Shown in pieces: positions 30,927 through 39,594 of a DNA stretch of 64,000 nucleotides. The stretch is from an uncultured Actinomycetes bacterium (lineage in GTDB: Bacteria; Actinomycetota; Actinomycetes; Actinomycetales; Microbacteriaceae): assembly GCA_903920435.1 (NCBI GenBank), contig CAIXMB010000163.1, positions 1 through 64,000 of the forward strand. Direction: 5' to 3'. Made by a program: the position numbers and the translations under genes. Each line of letters begins with the position of its first letter. The stretch's first letter is position 1. The notes under the pieces were generated by a model that worked only from the letters and a program-made list of their open reading frames with translations, ran no database searches and had not been told where the DNA came from.

Positions 30927-31171
30927 TGACTGACTCAGCCGGGGTCGCGAGGCGCACGAGCGTCCTCGCGATCCTGTCGCTGGTAGCGGCGTTCGTGGCC
31001 TCGGTCGTGGGCGTCGTGCTCGGCATCGTCGCGCTCGTGCGCATCCGTCGCACGGGTGAGGCGGGGCGCGGTCTGGCCATCGCGGCGATCGTCGTGGGCG
31101 TGCTCGTCACCGCCTACTTCTGCCTCGCGTTCGTGCTGCCGTACGTGCTGTACTACCTCTCCACCGCCTGA
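30926..31171 (+). CDS. DUF4190-like membrane protein, paralog 2 (81 aa, GTG overlaps previous stop)
   Basis: ALVRIRRTGEAGRGLAIAAIVVGVLVTAYFCLAF. Confidence 0.75.
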   Translation: MTDSAGVARRTSVLAILSLVAAFVASVVGVVLGIVALVRIRRTGEAGRGLAIAAIVVGVLVTAYFCLAFVLPYVLYYLSTA

Positions 31172-31199
31172 CCGCATCGAGGATTGCTAGGGTTTGACC

Positions 31200-31760
31200 A
31201 TGGCTGAGAACAACGACATCCCGCCCATCCCGCTGCCGCCGTCGGGCGGTGCGGTGCCGCCCGTCGAGCCTGCTCCCGTGACGCCGCCCGCGGCCGCCGC
31301 CCCCACGCCTCCCGCGTTCCCCACAGGCGCGCCCCAGCCGCTCCCGCCCGTCGCGGCACCGCGCCCCGACCCGTACGCACAGCCCGGTGCCTATGCCGCC
31401 CCGCCGCCCGGTTACGCGCAGCCGCAGCCCGGGTACCAGCAGGCCCCTCCGGCCTACGGCCAGCCCGGCTACGCCTACCAGCCCGTCGCGGCGGGCCCCG
31501 CCCAGGGCCTCAGCCTGGCGTCGATGATCACCGGCATCGCCGCGGTGCTGCTCTCGTTCGCGGGCTTCGGCTTCCTGCCCGCGGTCGCCGCCGTCATCCT
31601 CGGCCACATCGCGCAGCGCCGCCAGCCGTACGCCAGGGCGTTGTGGATCACGGGCCTCATCACGGGCTACGTGGCCCTCGGCATTTCGCTCATCACCGGC
31701 ATCGTGGCGCTCGTGTTCTTCATCGCCGCGTTCTCGAGCTCCGGGTACTACGGCTACTAG
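31200..31760 (+). CDS. DUF4190-like membrane protein, paralog 3 with Pro/Gly/Tyr/Gln-rich N terminus
   Basis: PPPGYAQPQPGYQQAPPAYGQPGYAYQP; AVILGHIAQRRQPYARALWITGLITGYVALGISL. Confidence 0.78.
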   Translation: MAENNDIPPIPLPPSGGAVPPVEPAPVTPPAAAAPTPPAFPTGAPQPLPPVAAPRPDPYAQPGAYAAPPPGYAQPQPGYQQAPPAYGQPGYAYQPVAAGPAQGLSLASMITGIAAVLLSFAGFGFLPAVAAVILGHIAQRRQPYARALWITGLITGYVALGISLITGIVALVFFIAAFSSSGYYGY

Positions 31761-32932
31761 ACCCGTTCGACCAGAAGGGCCCTGCGCCGGTCGCCCACCC
31801 TCGTGAGGATGAGCGTGCCGCTCGCGGGGCCCTTCGGCGCGAGAGCCGTGCGGAAGGCGGCGGGGTCGATGTCGACTCCGCGCTTCTTGATCTCGAGTGT
31901 GCCGATGCCGCGCGCGGCGAGTTCGCGCTTGATCGCCTTCTTGTCGAGCGGCAGGTCGCCGACCACTCTGAAGCACGTTGCGAAGGGCGTCTCCACCGCG
32001 GCGTCGGCGGTGATGTACGCGATGGTCGCCTCGAGCATGCGGCCGTCGAGAGTCCGCGCGAGGTCGCCGATGAGCCGGGCACGGATGACCGCGCCATCGG
32101 GCTCGTACACGTACTCGCCGAGGCTGCCGGCAGCGGCATCCGGGCTGTCTGCGGCCGCAGTGAGCTCGGCGGTCCCGTGCTCGCCGACGACGAGGGCCGC
32201 GCGGCGCACCCCGGGCCGCGCGAGCGCACCGAACCACACGCCGAGCTCGACGACCTCGCGGTCGACCGACACCCACTGCGCCTCGGCCCCATCGGGGATC
32301 AGATCGCGGTCGATCCCCGGCCCGAGCTTCACGCCGACCGGCAGTCGCTCGGCGAGGCCGAACGCGAAGTCGAGGGAGGGCGACCAGTCCGCCGGGTTCT
32401 TCAGGCGCTGGGCGCCGTCGCGCCGCGCGGGGTCGAGGTACACGCCGCCGACGCCCGAGAGATCGAAGGTCTCGGCATCGCCGAGCTCGACGCGCGCGTT
32501 CGACCACGAGGCGAGGTTGTAGCTCGCCACGGCGGCGGTCACCTCGTCGCGCTCGACGGCGGTGACCTCGAGCTCGAGCGCGGCGAGGGCGAGGGCATCC
32601 GCGCCGATCCCGCAGCCGAGATCGGCCACCCAGCCGATGCCCGCGAGCTGGAAGCGGCCGGCGTGCTGGGCGGCGACGCTCAGGCGCGTAGCCTGCTCGA
32701 GGCCCGCCTCGGTGAAGAGCATGGTCGCGGCAAAGGGGCCGAACTTGGCCACCGCCCGCGCGCGCAATCGCGCCTGCCCCATGACGGCCGCGACGAGCGC
32801 GGGGGAGTGGCCGGCCTTGCGCAGGTCGGCGACGCTGCGCACGACGTCGGCGGAGGACTCCCAGGGCGGCAGCGAGTCGAGCAGGGCGAGCCCTTCTGCG
32901 GTGAGCAGCTCGCGAAGCTCGGCCTGGTCCAT
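31757..32932 (-). CDS. Class I SAM-dependent methyltransferase (THUMP-like domain family)
   Basis: WVADLGCGIGADALALAALELEVTAVERDEVTAAVA..VYLDPARRDGAQRLKNP. Confidence 0.82.
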   Translation of the reverse strand: MDQAELRELLTAEGLALLDSLPPWESSADVVRSVADLRKAGHSPALVAAVMGQARLRARAVAKFGPFAATMLFTEAGLEQATRLSVAAQHAGRFQLAGIGWVADLGCGIGADALALAALELEVTAVERDEVTAAVASYNLASWSNARVELGDAETFDLSGVGGVYLDPARRDGAQRLKNPADWSPSLDFAFGLAERLPVGVKLGPGIDRDLIPDGAEAQWVSVDREVVELGVWFGALARPGVRRAALVVGEHGTAELTAAADSPDAAAGSLGEYVYEPDGAVIRARLIGDLARTLDGRMLEATIAYITADAAVETPFATCFRVVGDLPLDKKAIKRELAARGIGTLEIKKRGVDIDPAAFRTALAPKGPASGTLILTRVGDRRRALLVERV

Positions 32933-32949
32933 GTGTCGAGCGTAATAGG

Positions 32950-32976
32950 TTGGCACTCACATTGAACGAGTGCCAA
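32950..32976. promoter_or_regulatory. CIRCE operator (HrcA site) upstream of groES
   Basis: TTGGCACTC-N9-GAGTGCCAA, perfect IR9-N9-IR9; degenerate second copy at about 32996-33020. Confidence 0.93.
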
Positions 32977-32990
32977 CGAGGCTCTATAGT
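32962..32990 (+). promoter_or_regulatory. groES promoter overlapping CIRCE
   Basis: TTGAAC (32962-32967) - 17 nt - TATAGT (32985-32990). Confidence 0.75.
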
Positions 32991-33053
32991 TGATCTGGCA
33001 CTCTCACAAGGAGTGTGCCAACCCCAAAAGTTTCTAGAAAGAAGAGGTCAACC

Positions 33054-33350
33054 GTGTCGGTGTCCATCAAGCCGCTCGAGGATCGCATTGTCATCAAGCA
33101 GGTCGAGGCTGAAACGACCACTGCGTCGGGTCTCGTCATCCCCGACACTGCCAAGGAGAAGCCGCAGGAGGGCGAGGTCGTCGCCGTGGGCCCCGGCCGC
33201 ATCGACGACAACGGCAACCGCATCCCGCTCGACATCGCTGTCGGTGACAAGGTCATCTACTCCAAGTACGGCGGCACCGAGGTGAAGTACGGCGGCGAAG
33301 ACCTGCTCGTGCTCTCCGCGCGCGACGTTCTCGCGGTAGTCGTTCGCTAA
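33054..33350 (+). CDS. groES: Co-chaperonin GroES (GTG start)
   Basis: [77 protein letters not shown]. Confidence 0.97.
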   Translation: MSVSIKPLEDRIVIKQVEAETTTASGLVIPDTAKEKPQEGEVVAVGPGRIDDNGNRIPLDIAVGDKVIYSKYGGTEVKYGGEDLLVLSARDVLAVVVR

Positions 33351-33362
33351 CCACTTACTGCC

Positions 33363-33396
33363 AAAGGTCCCGGTGATTTCGGTCACCGGGACTTTT
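33363..33396 (+). terminator. Intrinsic terminator after groES
   Basis: AAAGGTCCCGGTGA-TTTCGG-TCACCGGGACTTTT. Confidence 0.8.
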
Positions 33397-33424
33397 GCCG
33401 TTAAACCCGCCCTAGGCTTGTGAG

Positions 33425-34360
33425 GTGATCAAGCCCGACGACAGAGTCTCGGGCAGCGGAATCGCCTTCGCCGCCGTCGCCTACCTGCTCTGGGGCTTCC
33501 TGCCCGTTCTCTTCTTCGCGCTGCGCGACTCCGGGCCGATCGAGATCGTCTCGTGGCGCATCGTGCTCTCACTCGTCTTCTGCGCGCTGCTCATCACCGC
33601 TACCCGCAGCTGGTCGAAGCTCATCGCGATCCTGCGCGACCGCCGCACGGTGCTCACCCTCGGCCTCGCCGCGGTGTTCATCGTCGTGAACTGGACCGTG
33701 TACGTCTTCGCGAGCGTGAGCGGCCACGTCGTCGAGGCATCCCTCGGCTACTTCACGAACCCCATCGTCACGGTGCTGCTCGGCGTGGTCGTGCTGCGCG
33801 AGCGCCTGCGGCCGCTGCAGTGGGTGGCCCTCGCCACGAGCGCCGTCGCCGTGCTCGTGATCGCGATCGGCTACGGCGCCTTCCCGTGGATCGCCCTCAC
33901 CCTCGCCTTCAGCTTCGGCCTCTACGGCCTGGTCAAGAAGCGGGTGGGCCCCTCCGCCGATGCGGTCAGCGGCCTCACCATCGAGACCGCCGTGCTGGCG
34001 CCGGTCGCGGGCATCGTGCTGATCATCCTCGCCTCGACCTCGGGACTGTCGCTGGGGGCGCTCGGGCCGACGCATGCCGTGCTCATGCTGTCGCTGGGCG
34101 TGGCCACGGCGGTACCGCTCATCCTGTTCGCCGCGGCCGCCCGTCGGCTGCCGCTGATCTACATCGGCCTCGCCCAGTACATCGCGCCGATCCTGCAGCT
34201 CATCGTCGGAGTCGTGTTCCTGCGCGAGGCGATGCCGCCGGAGCGCTGGGTGGGATTCGGGATCGTCTGGCTCGCGCTCATCATCCTCACCGTCGACATG
34301 TTCCTGCACGCCAACCGCCAGCGCGCGGCGGCGCTGCCGGAGGCGACGGGCGCGCCCTGA
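33425..34360 (+). CDS. rarD: EamA-family transporter RarD (GTG start)
   Basis: GIAFAAVAYLLWGFLPVLFFAL; NWTVYVFASVSGHVVEASLGYFTNPIVTVLLGVVVLRERL. Confidence 0.92.
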   Translation: MIKPDDRVSGSGIAFAAVAYLLWGFLPVLFFALRDSGPIEIVSWRIVLSLVFCALLITATRSWSKLIAILRDRRTVLTLGLAAVFIVVNWTVYVFASVSGHVVEASLGYFTNPIVTVLLGVVVLRERLRPLQWVALATSAVAVLVIAIGYGAFPWIALTLAFSFGLYGLVKKRVGPSADAVSGLTIETAVLAPVAGIVLIILASTSGLSLGALGPTHAVLMLSLGVATAVPLILFAAAARRLPLIYIGLAQYIAPILQLIVGVVFLREAMPPERWVGFGIVWLALIILTVDMFLHANRQRAAALPEATGAP

Positions 34361-34396
34361 GCTCGCGCCCAGCGACGCGCGGGTAGCCTTTCCTGC

Positions 34397-35641
34397 GTGC
34401 GCCTGCCCGTTATTGCCGTCGTCGCGACGGTGGTCCTCCTGGCCGGATGCTCGACCCCCCAGCCCACGCCGGTTCCGTCCTTCAGCGCCTCCGCGGCCCC
34501 GAAGCCCGGTGACGGCACACTGCGCATCGGCACCCTGTTCCCCGTGACGGGAGCCGCCTCGTACATCGCCCCCGCCCAAGCGGCTGGCGTCGCCCTCGCG
34601 ATCGCCGACGTGAATGCCGCAGGCGGTGTTGCGGGCACGCCCCTCGACCTGCTCGCGCGCGACTCGGGCGAGGCGTCGGGCACCACTCTCGAGACCTCCT
34701 TCTCCGACCTCGTCGCCGGCGGCGTCGATGTCGTCATCGGTCCGTCGTCCTCCCTGCTCGCGGCTCGCGCCATTCCCCTCGCGGCCACGGCCGGGATCGC
34801 CCTCATCTCGCCCGCCGCGACCTTCCCCAGCCTCACGACCGCCGCTGACGACGGCTACTTCTTCCGCACCATCCCGGCCTATGGGCACCAGGGCCTCGCG
34901 CTCGGTGAGGTGCTGTCGGAGTCCGGCCCGGAGAAGATCGCGCTCCTCTATATCGACGACGAGTTCGGGCGGGCGCTCGCGCCCACGCTCGCGCGGGGGC
35001 TCGAGCAGCACGGCAGCACCCTCGCCCTCTCGCAGGGCATCCCCGTGGGCACCACCGATCTGTCGATCGTCATCGACCAGGTGAAGGCCGCGGCGCCCGA
35101 CGCGGTGGTACTGGGCTCCACCTACGCCTCTGTTGACGCGACCAAGGCCCTCATCACGGCCGTGATCGCCGCGGGCTACGGCGGGTCGAAGCTCTGGTTG
35201 ACGACCCAGAACACCGGCGACTACTCGCAGGCGCTGCCGGGTGGCACTCTCACAGGCGTGAACGGGATCATCGAGGGCTTCCAGCCCGACGACGCCTTCA
35301 TCGCGCGGCTCAAGACCGTCGACTCGAGCCTGACCGCGTATCGGTACGCCGCAGAGGCCTACGACGCCGTGATCCTCGCGGCCCTCGCTGCGGTGCAGGG
35401 CGGGGATGCCGGCAGCGCCATCGCCGAGAACCTGGGCGACGTCTCGGTGGGCGGCCTCAAGTGCGGGAGCTTCGCCGAATGCCTGAATCCCCTCCAGGCC
35501 GGGCAGGACATCGACTACGATGGAGTGTCCGGTCCGCTGAACTTCACGCCGGAGGGTGACATTTCGCCCGCGTACTACGGCTTGTACACCTACGACGGCG
35601 AGAATCGCTTCGTCTTCAGCCGTGGCCTACTGGCTGGCTGA
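34397..35641 (+). CDS. ABC-type branched-chain amino-acid-like substrate-binding lipoprotein 1
   Basis: Lipobox LLAGC; LRIGTLFPVTGAASYIAPAQAAGVALAIADVNAAGG. Confidence 0.88.
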   Translation: MRLPVIAVVATVVLLAGCSTPQPTPVPSFSASAAPKPGDGTLRIGTLFPVTGAASYIAPAQAAGVALAIADVNAAGGVAGTPLDLLARDSGEASGTTLETSFSDLVAGGVDVVIGPSSSLLAARAIPLAATAGIALISPAATFPSLTTAADDGYFFRTIPAYGHQGLALGEVLSESGPEKIALLYIDDEFGRALAPTLARGLEQHGSTLALSQGIPVGTTDLSIVIDQVKAAAPDAVVLGSTYASVDATKALITAVIAAGYGGSKLWLTTQNTGDYSQALPGGTLTGVNGIIEGFQPDDAFIARLKTVDSSLTAYRYAAEAYDAVILAALAAVQGGDAGSAIAENLGDVSVGGLKCGSFAECLNPLQAGQDIDYDGVSGPLNFTPEGDISPAYYGLYTYDGENRFVFSRGLLAG

Positions 35642-35672
35642 ACCGGCCCTCTCGAATGCAGGAGGAACCCTG

Positions 35673-36899
35673 ATGTCCCGAATCGCACTCCCCGGCGCCG
35701 CCGCCGTGGTCGCCCTCGCCCTCGTGCTCGCGGGCTGCACGCCCTCGGGCGGCGATGAGCCCACCGCTGCGCCCGTCGACCGCAAGCCCCTCGACCTCTC
35801 GATCGGCACCCTCCTTCCCGAAACCGGGGCCCTCGCTGCCTTCGGACCGGCCACGGAAGCCGCCGCCGAGCTCGCCGCGGGCGACATCAACAACGCCGAC
35901 GCCGGCATCACCGTCACCATCACGAACGCGGACTCCGCCGACGCGACGACCGACACCGCCATCACCTCCACCTCGACGCTTCTCGACGCCGGTGTCTCGG
36001 TCGTCGTGGGCGCGATCTCCGACAACGTCTCCCGCAAGGTGCTGGACCAGATCGTCAAGGCCGGGGTCGTGCAGATCTCCCCCGGGAACACCTCGACCGA
36101 CTTCACCCGCTCCGCTGACGACAACCTCTACTGGCGCACGGCGCCGTCCTGCGTGCTCGAGGGCGACGCCATGGGCAAGCAGATCGCGGCAGACGGAGCT
36201 ACCTCGCTCGGCATCATCTACCAGACCGGCTACTGCGAGCCGGGCCTGCCCGAGGCGCTCTCGGCGGCCTTCGAGCGTGCGGGCGGCAAGGTCGTCGACG
36301 AGCAGCCGTACGCCGCCGGGGCCACCGACCTCACCGCCCAGGTGACTGCGGTATCCGACGCCAGGGCGCAGGCCGTGGTCGTCGTCGGCGCGAGCGGAGT
36401 ACAGGCAGTCCCGCCGCTCACCGCCGCCAAGTACGAGGGCACCGACCTCTACTTCGTGGGGCTGCCCATCTCCGACCACAGCGCCGACATCGCCGCGGGC
36501 GCCATCACGGGCTCCGTCGCGAGCATGCCGGGGCTCGACATCTCGTCGCTCGACGACTTCACCGACCGGCTCCTCGACATCAACCCGGCCCTCACCGACT
36601 TCAGCTACGCGGCAGAGACGTACGACGCCGTCGTCGTCGCCGCTCTGGCCTCACTCGCCGCGGCCTCGACGAAGGGTGCGGACATCGCGGAGAAGCTGCA
36701 GGAGGTGTCGGGCGGTTCGGGCAAGGGCACGGTCGCCACCGACTTCGGCTCGGCGGCCAAGATCATCCTCGACGGCGGAGTGGTCGATTACGACGGCCCG
36801 TCGGGCGCCATCGCCTTCGACGACAAGGGCGACCCGCAGGGCGCGGTTATCGGGCTCTACCGCTACGGCAAGGACAACAAGTTCACCCGCATCGACTGA
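35673..36899 (+). CDS. ABC-type branched-chain amino-acid-like substrate-binding lipoprotein 2
   Basis: Lipobox LAGC; LSIGTLLPETGALAAFGPATEAAAELAAGDIN; KLQEVSGGSG..VDYDGPSGAIAFDDKGDP. Confidence 0.88.
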   Translation: MSRIALPGAAAVVALALVLAGCTPSGGDEPTAAPVDRKPLDLSIGTLLPETGALAAFGPATEAAAELAAGDINNADAGITVTITNADSADATTDTAITSTSTLLDAGVSVVVGAISDNVSRKVLDQIVKAGVVQISPGNTSTDFTRSADDNLYWRTAPSCVLEGDAMGKQIAADGATSLGIIYQTGYCEPGLPEALSAAFERAGGKVVDEQPYAAGATDLTAQVTAVSDARAQAVVVVGASGVQAVPPLTAAKYEGTDLYFVGLPISDHSADIAAGAITGSVASMPGLDISSLDDFTDRLLDINPALTDFSYAAETYDAVVVAALASLAAASTKGADIAEKLQEVSGGSGKGTVATDFGSAAKIILDGGVVDYDGPSGAIAFDDKGDPQGAVIGLYRYGKDNKFTRID

Positions 36900-36905
36900 G
36901 CCGGG

Positions 36906-37763
36906 CTACGCACACGCGTCGGTGACGAACTGGTAGAGGGCGCCGCGCACGGCGTCCGCTGCGGGCACGTAGATGCGGCCCTCCGTGTCGCCGACCCGCA
37001 CGTCGATCGGCATGATCGTGCCGCGCTTGTCCTCCTGGATGGCGTGGGGGTCGCACCGGCCGGGCGTGATGTTGAGGGTCACGACGGTGGGGGCATCCGT
37101 GCCAGCGATGACGATGCCGAGCGGCTGCTCGTTGGTGGGGATGCCGGTGGTCGGGTCCGGCGCCATGAACAGGGTGGTGCTCGAGAGCGAGACGAGCTCG
37201 ACTGAGCCGTCGGCGCCCGTGGGCTCAGTCGCGAGGTCGAGTTCGACGACAGGGAGTCCCGCGATCGTCGCGGCCCGCGGGGGAGCCGTGATCGTGAGGC
37301 CCACGATGTCGGAGACGGCCTTCTGGATGCAGTCCTCGACCATGAGCGACGGGAGTCGGTCGATGCGGTCGTCGGCGACCGTGCGGGCGGTTCCGGTTGT
37401 GCCGTCGGCGAGCACGTAGTCGAACTCGACGACGGGGTCGGGCGCGACCGCAGTGCAGTTCGGCTCGGGCAGGAGCACGGGCAGGTCGACCGTCGCACCC
37501 GCGGGGATCGACGTGTGGTCCTTCTGCCACACGGCCGGCTCCACGAACTGCTCCGAGTCCAGTCGCGCGCCTGTGATCTGGAGCGCTCCGGCCGTGCCGT
37601 TGGTGATCGACAACTCGAGGCGGCGGGGGCCGACATCCGTGCGCGTCTGGTAGACGGCGACCGAGATTCCCTCGGGAACGGCCTTCGAACCCTCGCCGGT
37701 CGCGCACCCGGCGAGAGTCACTGCGATGAGGAGCGCGGCACCCAGCGTTCGCCAGTTCGACAT
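36906..37763 (-). CDS. Putative lipoprotein of unknown function
   Basis: MSNWRTLGAALLIAVTLAGCATGEGSKA (lipobox LAGC); remainder not recognised. Confidence 0.8.
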   Translation of the reverse strand: MSNWRTLGAALLIAVTLAGCATGEGSKAVPEGISVAVYQTRTDVGPRRLELSITNGTAGALQITGARLDSEQFVEPAVWQKDHTSIPAGATVDLPVLLPEPNCTAVAPDPVVEFDYVLADGTTGTARTVADDRIDRLPSLMVEDCIQKAVSDIVGLTITAPPRAATIAGLPVVELDLATEPTGADGSVELVSLSSTTLFMAPDPTTGIPTNEQPLGIVIAGTDAPTVVTLNITPGRCDPHAIQEDKRGTIMPIDVRVGDTEGRIYVPAADAVRGALYQFVTDACA

Positions 37764-37788
37764 GTCCCGATAGTAGACGCCGCACCAA

Positions 37789-37823
37789 TGTAACGATTGT
37801 CCCGTGTTACACGGCTGTAACAC
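37789..37823. promoter_or_regulatory. GlnR-box-like inverted repeat upstream of substrate-binding protein 3
   Basis: GTGTTACA-CGGC-TGTAACAC (37804-37823), readable as GTTAC-N6-GTAAC, plus TGTAAC half site at 37789-37794. Confidence 0.6.
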
Positions 37824-37924
37824 AGTCGTATTGTGCGCGAGCGGTGAGCCGAATAACTTTGCACAATGGCCGTGCGTCTCGCGCGGCTACTTGTCCTGAA
37901 CACATTCGAAACGCAAGGAGCAAC

Positions 37925-39202
37925 ATGAGCGTATTCGCGAAGGCCCCCACCTCGCGCACGCGGACGATCGGCGCGGGCATTGCCCTGCTCGCCACGTCGG
38001 CGCTGGTGCTGAGTGGCTGTGCCACCACCGCAACGCCCGAGGAGACCGCTGGTCCCGTCACCGACTACACGCTGAAGATCGGTACGGCTCTGCCGCAGAC
38101 CGGTAACCTCGCGTTCCTCGGCCCGCCCGAGGAGGCCGGCGTTGCGTACGCCGCCTCGCAGATCAACGCCGCCACGGCTGACACCGGCCTCACGGTCGAC
38201 GTCACCTACGGCGACTCGGGTAACACCGACAACAAGGCATACGAGACCGAGATCCCCCGCCTCCTGGGCGCGGGCGTTTCGGCGATCATCGGTGCCGCGT
38301 CGTCCGGTACGTCGCTCCAGTTCATCGACCAGGTCGTCGGTGCGGGCGTCATCCAGTTCTCGCCGGCCAACACGTCCGACGCGTTCACCACCTACGACGA
38401 CGACGGCCTGTACTTCCGTACGGCTCCGTCTGACACCCTCCAGGGTGAGGTTCTCGGCAACCTGATCGCTGAAGACGGCAACCAGACCCTCGGTCTGATC
38501 GTCCTCAACGACTCGTACGGAACCGGTCTCGCGAAGTACGTCACCGAGGCCTTCGAGGCCGCCGGTGGCACCGTCGTCGCCGCGCCCACCTACAACACGG
38601 GTGACACGGTCTTCGACTCGCAGATCAGCGAGGTGCTCGCAGCGGCTCCCGACGCGATCGCCCTCATCACCTTCGACGAGGTCTCGACGATCCTGCCCGG
38701 CCTGTTCGGCAAGTTCCCGTCGGACAAGCTCTACTTCGTCGACGGCAACCTGAAGAACTTCGGCGACGCGTTCGCCGCTGGTTCGCTCACCGGCGCCAAG
38801 GGCACCCTGCCCGGCCTCTCGATCGACTCGATCAAGTCCTTCACGGACGAGCTCGACGCGTTCGTCGCCTCCGAGGGCACCCCCGCGCTCGAGGACTACA
38901 GCTACGCAGCTGAGTCGTTCGACGCGACCATCCTGCTCGCTCTCGCGTCGCTCGCCGCCGGTGGTTCCACCGATGGCAAGACGATCGCCGCGAAGCTGCA
39001 GGAGGTCTCCGGTGGTTCGGGCGATGGTGAGAAGTGCACCACGTTCGCCGACTGCGCCGCGATCATCGTCGGAGGCGGCGTTGCCGACTACGACGGCATC
39101 TCGGGTCCGATCACGTTCGACGAGGTCGGCGACCCGACCGAGGCGTCCATCGGCATCTACCAGTACGGCGAGGACAACAACTACGCGGCCTACAACGGCT
39201 AA
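37925..39202 (+). CDS. ABC-type branched-chain amino-acid-like substrate-binding lipoprotein 3
   Basis: Lipobox LSGC; LKIGTALPQTGNLAFLGPPEEAGVAYAASQIN; ADYDGISGPITFDEVGDP. Confidence 0.9.
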   Translation: MSVFAKAPTSRTRTIGAGIALLATSALVLSGCATTATPEETAGPVTDYTLKIGTALPQTGNLAFLGPPEEAGVAYAASQINAATADTGLTVDVTYGDSGNTDNKAYETEIPRLLGAGVSAIIGAASSGTSLQFIDQVVGAGVIQFSPANTSDAFTTYDDDGLYFRTAPSDTLQGEVLGNLIAEDGNQTLGLIVLNDSYGTGLAKYVTEAFEAAGGTVVAAPTYNTGDTVFDSQISEVLAAAPDAIALITFDEVSTILPGLFGKFPSDKLYFVDGNLKNFGDAFAAGSLTGAKGTLPGLSIDSIKSFTDELDAFVASEGTPALEDYSYAAESFDATILLALASLAAGGSTDGKTIAAKLQEVSGGSGDGEKCTTFADCAAIIVGGGVADYDGISGPITFDEVGDPTEASIGIYQYGEDNNYAAYNG

Positions 39203-39221
39203 CTAGCTCGTCACAGCAAGG

Positions 39222-39252
39222 AAGGGCCCCGGTCTTCGGACCGGGGCCCTTT
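39222..39252 (+). terminator. UUCG-tetraloop terminator
   Basis: AAGGGCCCCGGTC-TTCG-GACCGGGGCCCTT(T), perfect 13-bp stem. Confidence 0.88.
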
Positions 39253-39551
39253 CCCGTTCCCGCAGCGGCCCTCAGCCGCCGCGTGAGGCCGCGGGAGCGC
39301 TCCCGCAGGGACGCGCCGGGTCTCGCGCCCCCGCGGGCGGCACAGGGGCGCACAGTCGTGCGGCGTGCCGCTACCGACGCGCCCGTATCGGGCCCGCGCG
39401 CTGACGCGCGTGGGCGCGTCGCCCCGTTGCCGGCGCGTCACCCGCGCGCACCTTTCGACCCCATGCGCTCGCCGCGGCCTCAGCGTGGGGACGAAACCTC
39501 CGCGCGGGCCGGGCCCTCGGCGCCTCCCTCGCTCCTGCACACCCAACGCAG

Positions 39552-39580
39552 AACGCCCCGGCCGTAGCGGCCGGGGCGTT
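39552..39580 (-). terminator. Intrinsic terminator of the liv operon
   Basis: AACGCCCCGGCCG-TAG-CGGCCGGGGCGTT, just past livF stop. Confidence 0.85.
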
Positions 39581-39594
39581 CGTGGCTGAGCGGG

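Noticed and set aside
31380-31490. PGYAQP/PAYGQP tract as a tandem DNA repeat of interest
   Set aside because: Common Pro-rich linker in actinobacterial membrane proteins; repeats are imperfect.
33569-35011. 480-aa minus ORF opposite rarD and substrate-binding protein 1
   Set aside because: Glu/Arg/Gly/Asp-rich spurious translation.
39034-39567. ORFs in the 39.2-39.6 kb intergene
   Set aside because: Cross terminators and lack plausible composition; treated as noncoding.
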